Positions 8,571-16,210 of a stretch of DNA of 64,000 nucleotides are shown here, one piece after another. Every line of letters starts with the position of its first letter. Position 1 is the stretch's first letter. A program made the translations under genes and the position numbers. Origin of the DNA: Gammaproteobacteria bacterium MOLA455 (GTDB lineage: Bacteria; Pseudomonadota; Gammaproteobacteria; Pseudomonadales; Porticoccaceae); contig AZIN01000003.1 of assembly GCA_000511875.1 (NCBI GenBank), positions 211,034-275,033 of the forward strand. Reading direction: 5' to 3'. Under the pieces are notes generated by a model. It worked only from the letters and a program-made list of their open reading frames with translations. It was not told the DNA's origin and ran no database searches.

Positions 8571-10937
8571 ATGACACTTAATCAGGAAAAACCTCGCACC
8601 GCTCAAGATAACACGATCCTAGCGAGATATCGTCGAGCCGAAGCGCTGGAGCATGAAAGCGTAGATGGTGCAATGGTATCGGACGCTCTGATACGGCCAA
8701 ATTGGATTGGCGATAGCGATCAATTTTGGTACACGCGCAGCACGCATGATAAGGGTACAGAGTATCGTTTGGTTAACGCCAAAACAGCCAACAACACTGT
8801 AGCCTTTGATCATAAAAGGCTCGCAACCGCTTTAGCGGATGCGACAGGTGAGACGGTTTCAGAATCCGCTTTGCCCATTAGCAACCTTGATTTTTGTGAT
8901 GCCGCTGTCAGCTTCAATGCGTTTGATACACGTTGGCAGTTTGATGGTGAATTGAAAACGGTTAAAAGCCTCGTGACCTACCCAGACCATTGGCTGGTAT
9001 CACCGGATGGTACCAATGCGGCGTTTGTTAAAGACTATAACCTGTGGCTTCGTGACCTCAATACAGGTGAAGAGCGTGCATTAACTCATGATGGTCAGCC
9101 GCATTATGCCTATGCCGTGCAAACGGAAGGGAGAGATTTGGTGGGCGATTTTATTGGCCCAGAACCACTAGTCAAACCTGAAGCGCTGTGGTCTCCCGAT
9201 TCCAGTCAACTCTTCACCGTGCAGATGGACGAACGACGAGTGCGCGACCTGCCGTCAATGCTCTATGTCCCTCAAGATGGCACCCTTGCACCGCAGGTGA
9301 AAGAGCGCAAATACGCTTTGCCCGGTGATAAAGAGGTAGTGCAATATCGAGTATTGGTCATTGATGTGACCACCGGAATTGAAACCGAGGCCGATTATCC
9401 CCCGATAGCGGATTCCTTTGTTTGGCTTGGTCCCTTTAGCGGCAATCGCGCTTGGTGGTCTGGTGATAGCAACCAAGCTTATTTTATTGATATGACACGA
9501 GGCCAGAAAACCGCCCGAGTCATTGGTTTTGATACCGCAAGCGGAAAGTGCCATTGCCTGTTTGAGGAGTCATCGTCCACCTATGTCGAGTTGGGTTTGG
9601 ACTTTGAGCACCCATCTATGTTGATGCCATTACCGGAGACCAGTGAATTGCTGTGGTTCTCCGAGCGCAGTGGTTGGGGCCATCTGTATCTTTATGACTT
9701 AACAACTGGCGAGCTCAAAAACCCCGTTACCTCAGGAAATTTTTTGGTGCGCGGTGTATTGCATTATGACAGCCAAAACCGAGCGCTACTTATCCAGATT
9801 GCTGGAAGAGAATCAGGCAAAAATCCGTACTATCGTGAGTTGGCAAAGGTGAATATTGATAGTGGAGAAATGACGCTTGTGGTCGCTAGTGATCACGATT
9901 ACAGCCTCTGCCACTTTACTAAACAAAACGCAGGTGTTTCCCCCAATGGGCACTTTGCGGTTGTCACACGATCACGAGTTGATGAAGCGCCGGTGACAGA
10001 GCTGTACGATCGAAGCGGACGGCATTTACTGACGGTAGAAACCGCAGATGTTTCTGGCTTGCCTTCGGGCTGGCAGTGGCCAGAGCCTTTTACCGCAAAG
10101 GCTGATGACGGTGAAACGGACGTTTATGGTGTGTTGTTCCGCCCCAGTCATTTTGATTCCGACAAGCAATACCCGGTCTTGGATCTCGGTGTAACGATAC
10201 CCTTTTACTCGCTGCTGCCGACGGGCGCATTTCTTGATGGAGGCGTCGATCCGATAGGCAACATAGTCTATATGACCTGCTCAGCCCTTGCAGAATTAGG
10301 GTTTATGGTCACGGTGATTGATGGTCGCGGAACACCTTATCGTTCGAAAGCCTTTCACGATTTCGGCTATAACGATTTTATGCAAAGTGGCGGTATGGTT
10401 GATCATGTTGCCAGCATTAAACAGCTTGCTGAGCGTTATCCCTCCATGGACTTAGAAAGTGTTGGCATTGTGAGCACAGATGCACCGGGTAATGGCGCTG
10501 TTTTTGGATTGTTAAATTACCCGGATTTTTACAAAGTGGGTGTTGCGTTTTCGATGTGGGATCCCCGTTTGGTTAAACAGGGAGAGGTGTATCACGGTAT
10601 TATTGATGAAACGGCTCGGCAGCAGCCCATTTGGGACGATGCAGTTCAAAATATGCAAGGTAAGCTGCTATTGGTGTCCGGATTCTTAGATCAATTCTTC
10701 CACATTAGTATGACCTTCCAATTAGTGGATGCCTTGGGAAAAGCTAATAAAGATGTTGATTTATTAATGCAGCCAAATGGTGGTCATGGTTGGCGAGTTA
10801 AGCATGCGCATCGTCGGGTCTGGGATTATTTGGTTCGGCATCTGCAAGGGGTTGAACCTCCGAAGGAGTTTGAATTGATCACCGCTGGTGAAAGAATGAT
10901 GCCGGAGATGATGTCGGAAGTGGTAGCTGGAAGATAG
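8571..10937 (+). CDS. S9 prolyl-oligopeptidase family protein lacking the catalytic serine
   Basis: Shows the DPP-IV layout: a beta-propeller region (roughly residues 50-500, with WSPDSSQLFTVQMD, RAWWSGDSNQAYFID and YLYDLTTGE) and a C-terminal alpha/beta-hydrolase domain. The segment aligning with the nucleophile elbow (normally G-x-S-x-G-G) reads VGIVSTDAPGNGAVFGLL, with Asp at codon 10479-10481 in the serine position. The Asp of the triad (GFLDQFFH) and the His (GGHGW) remain. It may therefore be an inactive binding protein or use another chemistry. There is no signal peptide, so it is probably cytoplasmic. I prefer ATG 8571, with AAAGGA seven bases upstream, over ATG 8523. It closes the receptor/MFS locus. 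Confidence 0.85.
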   Translation: MTLNQEKPRTAQDNTILARYRRAEALEHESVDGAMVSDALIRPNWIGDSDQFWYTRSTHDKGTEYRLVNAKTANNTVAFDHKRLATALADATGETVSESALPISNLDFCDAAVSFNAFDTRWQFDGELKTVKSLVTYPDHWLVSPDGTNAAFVKDYNLWLRDLNTGEERALTHDGQPHYAYAVQTEGRDLVGDFIGPEPLVKPEALWSPDSSQLFTVQMDERRVRDLPSMLYVPQDGTLAPQVKERKYALPGDKEVVQYRVLVIDVTTGIETEADYPPIADSFVWLGPFSGNRAWWSGDSNQAYFIDMTRGQKTARVIGFDTASGKCHCLFEESSSTYVELGLDFEHPSMLMPLPETSELLWFSERSGWGHLYLYDLTTGELKNPVTSGNFLVRGVLHYDSQNRALLIQIAGRESGKNPYYRELAKVNIDSGEMTLVVASDHDYSLCHFTKQNAGVSPNGHFAVVTRSRVDEAPVTELYDRSGRHLLTVETADVSGLPSGWQWPEPFTAKADDGETDVYGVLFRPSHFDSDKQYPVLDLGVTIPFYSLLPTGAFLDGGVDPIGNIVYMTCSALAELGFMVTVIDGRGTPYRSKAFHDFGYNDFMQSGGMVDHVASIKQLAERYPSMDLESVGIVSTDAPGNGAVFGLLNYPDFYKVGVAFSMWDPRLVKQGEVYHGIIDETARQQPIWDDAVQNMQGKLLLVSGFLDQFFHISMTFQLVDALGKANKDVDLLMQPNGGHGWRVKHAHRRVWDYLVRHLQGVEPPKEFELITAGERMMPEMMSEVVAGR

Positions 10938-10943
10938 ATTATT

Positions 10944-10971
10944 CAGAAAATCAGGGTCAGAAAATCAGGGT
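10944..10971. repeat. 14-bp tandem duplication after the S9-like gene
   Basis: CAGAAAATCAGGGT occurs twice in succession (10944-10957, 10958-10971), just after the S9-like stop codon. The same motif also opens the 154-bp repeat copies at 10959 and 11547. Confidence 0.85.
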
Positions 10972-11112
10972 CAGACTCGAATTTAAATCGGTAATTCGGT
11001 ATTGCCTGAAAATTAAAAAGACAAAACCAAGGAATAAACCATTTCCAGGAAGGAAATTATGCAAACTGAAATCGTACTAGAAGACTGTCCCCACTGTGGT
11101 GGCGACGCTAAA
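10959..11112 (+). repeat. 154-bp direct repeat, copy 1
   Basis: This copy matches 11547-11700 over 154 bases with only four differences seen by eye. It comprises about 100 bp of upstream region plus the first 18 codons of the Lar-like gene. The copy ends abruptly at 11112, where IS3-type transposase sequence begins. Confidence 0.95.
11059..11112 (+). pseudogene. Truncated first copy of the Lar-like zinc-ribbon gene
   Basis: ATG 11059 begins the same 18 codons as the intact gene at 11647 (MQTEIVLEDCPHCGGDAK), with the same ribosome binding site (AGGAAGG). After the GCTAAA at 11112 the sequence changes to transposase-like DNA, so only the first Cys-x2-Cys knuckle is left. The rest of the gene is not found downstream, so insertion was accompanied or followed by deletion. 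Confidence 0.85.
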
Positions 11113-11400
11113 GCAGAGTCTTGTGGACTGGGGGAATGAAAATCAGATTACCCTAATGAATATTCAACCGGGCAAGCCAACGCAGGATGCCTATATCGAA
11201 CGATTCAATCGGACGGTGAGACATGAGTGGTTAGACATGCATCTGTTTGAATCAATAGAGCATGCCCAATATCTGGCCACTGAGTGGCTTTGGACTTATA
11301 AAAACGAACGACCAAATTCGGCAATCGGAGGAGTGCCCCCAAGACAGCTGCTGAAAGCAGCGTAACTTCTACGAATAACAGTTTCGGAGAATGGGGGGAT
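11113..11400 (+). mobile_element. Remnant of an IS3-family element (3' part of orfB transposase)
   Basis: Codons from 11113 to 11365 encode the C-terminal end of an IS3-type DDE transposase: VDWGNENQITLMNIQPGKPTQDAYIERFNRTVRHEWLD ... ATEWLWTYKNERPNSAIGG. The catalytic Glu is in DAYIERFNRT. The first two catalytic Asp residues and orfA are missing, so it cannot move by itself. The bases after the stop (to about 11400, with GGGGGGATTACA) may be the right end of the element; no matching left end is seen. The junction with the Lar-like fragment at 11112/11113 marks the 5' truncation. Confidence 0.85.
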
Positions 11401-11425
11401 TACAATGTGTCTTGCATACATAGCA

Positions 11426-11464
11426 GTTATCGGGAGTTATCAATAAAGTTATCGGGAGTTATCA
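11426..11464. repeat. 17-bp direct repeat pair between the IS remnant and the Lar-like gene
   Basis: GTTATCGGGAGTTATCA occurs at 11426-11442 and 11448-11464. Each unit holds two GTTATC/GTTATCA words. The surrounding stretch 11401-11546 has no credible ORF and may be leftover mobile-element flank. Confidence 0.8.
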
Positions 11465-11546
11465 GTGGTTGCTCTCAGCGCCTAGCGCCGGAATTCTAGT
11501 TCGGGAGGCAGCGACTTTAACGCCACTTAACACCGGCAGGAGTTCG

Positions 11547-11700
11547 AGAAAATCAGGGTCAGACTCGAATTTAAATCGGTAATTCGGTATTGCCTGAAGA
11601 TTAAAAAGACAAAGCCAAGGAATAAACCATTTCCAGGAAGGAAATTATGCAAACTGAAATCGTACTAGAAGATTGCCCCCACTGTGGTGGCGACGCTAAA
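11547..11700 (+). repeat. 154-bp direct repeat, copy 2 (leads into the intact Lar-like gene)
   Basis: This is the partner of 10959-11112. It starts at the AGAAAATCAGGGTCAGACTC motif and ends 18 codons into the intact gene. It probably carries the promoter and leader of that gene. Confidence 0.95.
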
Positions 11701-12033
11701 TTTGCCGGTCTAGCCGATTGGCCTTATCTGTCTAATATTGTTTTTTGTCCCAGCTGTTTGGTTAAAGGGCCTCAGGCGCCGAATTATCATCTGGCTGCAC
11801 TTATGTGGAATAAACGGGTTGAGGCTGAGCCTGTGGCGGGTGATGCTGTTGCCAAGGCCTGTCCTTACTGCGCGGAGGAAGTTGTTGTTGAGGGCAATAA
11901 TGGCCGGGGTAATGAGCCTGGGCATGAGGGTACGCTGTACTTTACGGCCTGTTCGAGTTGTTTGGGGCGTGGGCCTCATGTACCTGATAAGGATATGACG
12001 GTTGAGGCTTGGAATAGGCGGGTTGATGGGTGA
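11647..12033 (+). CDS. Double zinc-ribbon protein resembling the Lar restriction-alleviation family
   Basis: A 128-residue protein made of two Lar-like units. Each has Cys-Pro-x-Cys, then a distal Cys-x2-Cys, Gly-Pro and a Trp-Asn-x-Arg ending: CPHCGG ... CPSCLVKGPQ ... WNKRV (about residues 9-57) and CPYCAEE ... CSSCLGRGPH ... WNRRV (about 71-126). Lar of the Rac prophage reduces EcoKI restriction, and single-unit relatives are common in phages. Function here is inferred from that weak family likeness only. A truncated second copy lies 588 bp upstream next to an IS remnant, and an EEP nuclease gene lies downstream on the other strand. Ribosome binding site CAGGAAGG is well placed. Confidence 0.7.
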   Translation: MQTEIVLEDCPHCGGDAKFAGLADWPYLSNIVFCPSCLVKGPQAPNYHLAALMWNKRVEAEPVAGDAVAKACPYCAEEVVVEGNNGRGNEPGHEGTLYFTACSSCLGRGPHVPDKDMTVEAWNRRVDG

Positions 12034-12086
12034 CATTCCTATGTTGGAGTGACGTGCCTTGTCTGGGACAGCCTACTTAACTCTGA

Positions 12087-13286
12087 TTACTTGGGTAATG
12101 GTTGGCGATACCATATGGGCAGGTGATCGGTAATATCGAATTCAGCTCTTTTGTAGATTATTTTTCTTTCTTTGGCAGTAACCTCGTCGATATCTTTACC
12201 CTGTAGCGCATTGCTAATTAAGTTGCCAATATCAAATACGCCATAGTCAAAGTCTCCGGCTGTATTTCCTGCTATTTTGTTATCGGCTGGTTTTGGTAGT
12301 CGTTTGTCTGTTGAGAAAATACCTATTTGGTCATAGGTGGCTGTTTGGCGTAATGATGTTTTTAGGTAGCCATGTTTAGGATGTTCGCTTAGCAGTGGAA
12401 AGTTAGCGTCGGCGGCTTTTTTACTTTTCAGATAGGTTTTATTAAGGCTTTTAAGCAGTGAGTCAATATCTTCGCGCATTACATCGCTTGGTCCAAAGTC
12501 TAGGTTACAGTCACCGAGTAATATCAAGTTGGGGTGTCGGGAGGTGCGTATTTTTTTAGAACGAAGGGTTAACCATTCGATAAGTGCTTTAAATTCTAGT
12601 TCTCGCTCGATTTTGTTTTTGCCATACAGTAGGTGAGCATTGACGGCGATAAAGTTATAGGGCTCTGTTCCTGCCGCGCCTTTAAGTCGGAATGACACGC
12701 AATGGGGCTGGCGGATAAATGAAATAAAAACAGGGATTGATTGTGTTGGTTTTGTAGGGCTTCTTTTATTGAGGGCTTTGTTTGCTATGACCTTGGCTTC
12801 CCATTCTTTAATCTCTTTATTATGTTCATTCAATGATTTTGCTATGTTTTCACGGTTATCGAAGAGCGTATTGTAAATGTAGGATCGGTCAAAGCTGAGG
12901 TCGCTAGCTACTTCTGTTTGCTCTATGCGATTGCTGTTGTACAAAAATGCTAGCAATTCTCCATTGCCACGTCGGCCAGGTGCTGCTCCAGTGCTGTCAG
13001 ATATGGCTATCTTGTAGTGTTCTCCCAATAATTCTTTGAGGTGGTATAGACCTTCTGAATTCTCCATTACTTCTTGAATGGCGATTAGGTCGAAGCGTTC
13101 GAGGGTGTTTTTGAATAGCTGCCAGCTTTCATCTGTTCGTTTCTTGATATCACCGAGTTTGCGGATATTAAAGCTGCCGATGATAACTGAGTCGCTGCGG
13201 CGGGCAGGGAGGCCATATTTGGCGGCAGATGTGTTGAATTCTGCGTTAATTTTTTGCCAATCGGTAGAGGTGAAATGCTGTGCCAT
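12087..13286 (-). CDS. Endonuclease/exonuclease/phosphatase (EEP) superfamily protein
   Basis: DNase I-like fold metal-dependent phosphoesterase. All core motifs are present: SFNIRKLG (Asn40), IAIQEV (Glu72), AVNAHLLYG (Asn216, His218), LLGDCNLDFG (Asp259, Asn261), TYDQIGIF (Asp319) and ITDHLPIWYR (Asp387, His388). It has 399 residues and no signal peptide, so probably works in the cytoplasm on nucleic acid, although EEP members also cleave phospholipids and other phosphodiesters. An insertion around residues 145-185 separates two core strands. It is divergent from the TIGR04255-type cassette across a 370-bp spacer. Location in an accessory island and no housekeeping neighbours make a defence or mobile-element role possible but unproven. 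Confidence 0.85.
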   Translation of the reverse strand: MAQHFTSTDWQKINAEFNTSAAKYGLPARRSDSVIIGSFNIRKLGDIKKRTDESWQLFKNTLERFDLIAIQEVMENSEGLYHLKELLGEHYKIAISDSTGAAPGRRGNGELLAFLYNSNRIEQTEVASDLSFDRSYIYNTLFDNRENIAKSLNEHNKEIKEWEAKVIANKALNKRSPTKPTQSIPVFISFIRQPHCVSFRLKGAAGTEPYNFIAVNAHLLYGKNKIERELEFKALIEWLTLRSKKIRTSRHPNLILLGDCNLDFGPSDVMREDIDSLLKSLNKTYLKSKKAADANFPLLSEHPKHGYLKTSLRQTATYDQIGIFSTDKRLPKPADNKIAGNTAGDFDYGVFDIGNLISNALQGKDIDEVTAKERKIIYKRAEFDITDHLPIWYRQPLPK

Positions 13287-13656
13287 TGCTAACTCCTTTT
13301 AACCAGTTTGCTGACGCCTATGTGCTTCAACGTCCTAAACAACTTCCATCTGTCAGGGCTTGTGGTGTTGATTTGGGTGGTTTTCTTTTCGATGCGTTGT
13401 GTAGTTAGTGTAGTTTTTTAGTCCGAGTGGGTTGGTTAAGCAAGTTTCTTGTTCTGGGAGACTCATTTGTTGTGAGGGTTTGGCTTATCTTATTTTTATC
13501 AACATTTAGCGGCATCTGTTAGGTCAATTTTGTGAAAGACTAGAATATTTGGAGTTTGTTACCTATAGTTACTTCGTGGTTAACACTGTAAACTGAACTG
13601 TAAACCAAAGTAGATGTCGTAATTCTATAACTAAGGAAAGGGATAGAAAGATTATC
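13287..13656. promoter_or_regulatory. 370-bp divergent spacer between the EEP nuclease and the TIGR04255-type cassette
   Basis: No ORF or RNA gene is evident. The spacer must hold both promoters. Near the plus-strand gene there is a possible -10 element (TATAAC, about 13626-13631) and a good ribosome binding site (AAGGAAAGGG). The sequence is AT-rich compared with flanking housekeeping DNA. No clear long palindrome for the HTH protein was found by eye. Confidence 0.4.
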
Positions 13657-14448
13657 ATGGGCATGCAAATCAAAAATCCACCACTATTCTGTAAATTAAC
13701 CGCTATCCAATTCAACCCTGTTGAAAAAATGGGTGACTATATTGGGCAAATTCAAGACGAATTCAGAAAAGCTGATTACTCTGACTACAGTAAGTCTACG
13801 GCCCATGGGTTTAAACCGAACCCGGTTCCTGAAGATCCGTTTAACCTCGAGCAGGTGACGAGTACTCGGTGGCTTTTTGCCAATCAATCGTTGTCAGAGG
13901 TTTATATTGTTGATCAGACTCGTTTGGTCTTTATGACAACTGATTACAAGAACAGCGATGATTTTTTAGAAAAAACGCTGATGGGGTTAAGCCTGTTACA
14001 CGAAATATTACATCTTGATTTTATCGAGCGGGTTGGGGTTCGAACGGTCGATGTTATCTGTCCCTCGAGTGATTCTGCCCCCAATGACTATTTTAATGGG
14101 TTGTTAGATGGGTTTTCACCTCCTGATGCTGCTGATCCGCTCCATAAGCTAAGTGAGTCGGCTTTTCTGGTGGGCGGTGGTCAGCTTACATGTCGCGCGT
14201 TTCAAGTCAAAAGTGGGATTGCGATGCCAGATGATTTGACGATTGAACCCTTAAAGGCTGATGACAAGTTTGTTAGCCATAAGGGTATTACTGCTACCTT
14301 GGATATTGATCATTTTGTGAAGCAACGAAGTTCCTTTGAATTAGAAATCTTGAGCGAACGCATTATGCATTCTCATAGAATAGTTGCAGATATGTTCTAT
14401 AGGTCAATAAGTGCTCATGCCAAGCAAGATTGGGGGGTTAAAAAATGA
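13657..14448 (+). CDS. TIGR04255-type protein of unknown function
   Basis: The 263-residue length and pattern match the sporadically distributed TIGR04255 family: N-terminal 'NPPLFCKLTAIQFNPVEKM..YI..IQDEFRK', then 'TRWLFANQSLSEVYIVDQTRLVFMTTDYKNSDDFLEKTL', the ERVGVRTVDVI segment (family: ERxGLRYxN) at about residues 127-137, and a long C-terminal part. No catalytic motif, signal peptide or membrane segment is seen. The family is patchily distributed and often found with small DNA-binding partners in variable regions. Its stop overlaps the next gene (ATGA), so the two are translationally coupled. Family assignment is from memory of the pattern; function is unknown. Confidence 0.7.
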   Translation: MGMQIKNPPLFCKLTAIQFNPVEKMGDYIGQIQDEFRKADYSDYSKSTAHGFKPNPVPEDPFNLEQVTSTRWLFANQSLSEVYIVDQTRLVFMTTDYKNSDDFLEKTLMGLSLLHEILHLDFIERVGVRTVDVICPSSDSAPNDYFNGLLDGFSPPDAADPLHKLSESAFLVGGGQLTCRAFQVKSGIAMPDDLTIEPLKADDKFVSHKGITATLDIDHFVKQRSSFELEILSERIMHSHRIVADMFYRSISAHAKQDWGVKK

Positions 14449-14951
14449 ATAGTACGACTTGGCAGCAGTTTCCAGGGCAGCCCCAATTAAAGACGAGGGT
14501 TATGACTCGCCGATTGTTGGGGACTGGCAATTCCGGTTTCATTGTGGGGAGAACCAAAGAACTTGCCTCTCGCTTCCTAGGAACGGGCTCCTACTTCAGG
14601 GATCTATCATCGGTACCATTAGTGACGGAGATGTTGGAGGTGGTGTCTCAAGATCTTAAGTTAAGCGTCACAGCTTTGGCCAATATATTTGGTGTGTCTC
14701 GCACAGCGGTCTATAAATGGAAGGATGATGGTGCAATGGGAGAGCGAAAATTGAATCTGCTTACTGGGCTTTTTAAGGTTTCGCAAAGAATTGCGGCTTT
14801 AAATATTCCCATGGTGGGTTCTAAGCTGTCCTCTCCGCTGCAAGAGGGTAAATCAATGCTCTTGCTTATAGATGAGGGTTATGACCCAGAACAGCTATGC
14901 AAGGTCTTTATAGGCAAGTTTTCTAATCCAGCTAGAATGGAGTCGAGTTGA
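14445..14951 (+). CDS. Helix-turn-helix protein coupled to the TIGR04255-type gene
   Basis: A 168-residue protein with a clear HTH at residues 71-95 (LKLSVTALANIFGVSRTAVYKWKDDG). A C-terminal segment (SPLQEGKSMLLLIDEGYDPEQL, about 130-151) recalls Xre/MbcA-type antitoxins, which follow their HTH with a toxin-binding region. The N-terminal 60 residues contain a repeated LLGTGNSG / FLGTGSY element and are not recognised. It may repress the cassette or be the DNA-binding half of a two-part system. It overlaps the upstream gene by four bases and is followed after 54 bases by the SHSCDI gene. Confidence 0.65.
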   Translation: MNSTTWQQFPGQPQLKTRVMTRRLLGTGNSGFIVGRTKELASRFLGTGSYFRDLSSVPLVTEMLEVVSQDLKLSVTALANIFGVSRTAVYKWKDDGAMGERKLNLLTGLFKVSQRIAALNIPMVGSKLSSPLQEGKSMLLLIDEGYDPEQLCKVFIGKFSNPARMESS

Positions 14952-15005
14952 CCTTTAGTTTTATGGAGTTTGGTGTTAAAAAACAGGGATGAGAGTTAAT
15001 TTTTT

Positions 15006-15779
15006 ATGGAAGATTCTTGGGGTAGGGATACGCCATGGTATCAAGGGGCAATGATAAAAAGGGAGTTAATAAGTTGTGAGGTGGAGGGTAATGCCACTCA
15101 TTTATTAGCCATTTCCCATTCCTGCGATATTCCCCATGCGGAGAACAACGAGCCGAATATTCTCTTTATTCCCTGTAGTTCTGTTTCTAATCCTGACCCT
15201 AGCTTAAGTCACGGTAAAAACCCACGAAAGATCCATTTGGATGTATTAGATGGGGAGTCTAGCGTGGTGTTTGCGCTCAATCATGCGGAGCTTGTTCTTA
15301 TCTCTAAAAGAACCCTATTGGATTTGGGTGTCGAGCCAGACCCCTCTTTTTCTCTCTCACCTAACGCCCTTTTTATTCTGCAAGATTGGCTGGCTTGTCG
15401 ATATCGTAGGCAGGCGTTTCCGGATAACTTAGACATTCGTTTACGGAAAATTAAAGCTGCGCTGATCAAAACGGGAAAGCGCCATTCCAATAGTATAGTG
15501 GGTTATTGGTTGGATTATGATCCAAGAGATCAGGCCGATCATCCAGGCCCTTATGAGCTTCGGTTTTATGTTGTTTATGACGCCAATACAGCAGATGCAG
15601 AGGGTAATGCAATTGAGCTGATAGAGGTTATTGAGGGCGTTTGTAGCGAGGGTGAGATTACCCAAATGATTACCCTTGTTGAATGTGTGGCCGTAGCTTC
15701 AGCTGATTTCCCCTATGAAGTTGCCATGAATACGATGTCTTTTCGTTTGGATTATTTGAGCCACAGAGTTGAAAGCTAG
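15006..15779 (+). CDS. Conserved protein with an ISHSCDI motif, function unknown
   Basis: A 257-residue soluble protein. Three segments look conserved from their density of special residues: ISHSCDI (residues 36-42), HGKNPRKIHLD (69-79) and LQDWLACRYRRQAFPD (125-140). I recall similar 'S-H/Q-x-C-D-I ... W-L-A-x-R-Y-x-R-x-A-F-P' proteins annotated only as hypothetical, often beside short accessory genes. The Cys-Asp pair could be catalytic or metal-binding, but there is no proof. It is the third gene of the cassette and is followed by a strong hairpin at 15839-15885, which would end the transcript. ATG 15051 is a possible alternative start. Confidence 0.6.
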   Translation: MEDSWGRDTPWYQGAMIKRELISCEVEGNATHLLAISHSCDIPHAENNEPNILFIPCSSVSNPDPSLSHGKNPRKIHLDVLDGESSVVFALNHAELVLISKRTLLDLGVEPDPSFSLSPNALFILQDWLACRYRRQAFPDNLDIRLRKIKAALIKTGKRHSNSIVGYWLDYDPRDQADHPGPYELRFYVVYDANTADAEGNAIELIEVIEGVCSEGEITQMITLVECVAVASADFPYEVAMNTMSFRLDYLSHRVES

Positions 15780-15838
15780 GCGTTATATTGGAGTCCATTC
15801 AGTTAGTAGCTCTCATTTATCGGGCAGTTGTACGGTTG

Positions 15839-15885
15839 AACACACCCGTAAAAACAACCTTTGAGGTCTTTTTTACGGGTGTGTT
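15839..15885 (+). terminator. Strong hairpin ending the three-gene cassette
   Basis: A perfect 16-bp inverted repeat, AACACACCCGTAAAAA (15839-15854) with its complement at 15870-15885, encloses a 15-base loop. It has A-runs on one arm and T-runs on the other, typical of a rho-independent and possibly bidirectional terminator. Confidence 0.8.
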
Positions 15886-16011
15886 TTGCGCAATTATGGC
15901 TGTTTTGCCCATCTGACCGACGCCCAAGACTTTATTGTGCACGAATTGGGCGAGCGTTGATGCCAGACCACGTCACAATTAGCTATTAGATGCTCCTATC
16001 GGTCTCCCTCC

Positions 16012-16143
16012 TGTCATATTGAGCATAGCGAAATATCTCTAGATCCTTCACTTCGTTCAGGATGAAACTCTTTGGGCTGGATCAGGATGGCAATTTTGGC
16101 TTGGGCTAAGGAGACAGTTTTTTAAGTCTGGATCAGCATGACA
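16012..16143. repeat. Possible small dispersed repeat (MITE/REP-like)
   Basis: This noncoding stretch starts with TGTCATATTGAGCATAGCGA and ends with the roughly inverted GATCAGCATGACA, and contains CACTTCGTTCAGGATGA-type palindromic words. The wording resembles dispersed 'TGTCATTCTGAGC...' repeats in many bacterial genomes. A related phrase occurs at 52251-52279. The rest of 15886-16210 has no gene that I can support. Confidence 0.45.
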
Positions 16144-16210
16144 AATTAGTGGCCTCCATTGCGGTTTTATGAAAAAGTAGCGGCACTTCACTAAGCTATT
16201 ATCCAATCCT

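Noticed and set aside
11470-11546. Integron attC site near TTAACACCGGC and GCGCCTAGCGCC words
   Set aside because: No paired R-site core motifs with proper spacing could be found, and there is no integrase gene in the window.
10959-11700. The 154-bp direct repeats as phage or island attachment sites
   Set aside because: They include a gene start and its leader, are only 588 bp apart, enclose just an IS remnant, and have no integrase or tRNA nearby; gene duplication explains them better.
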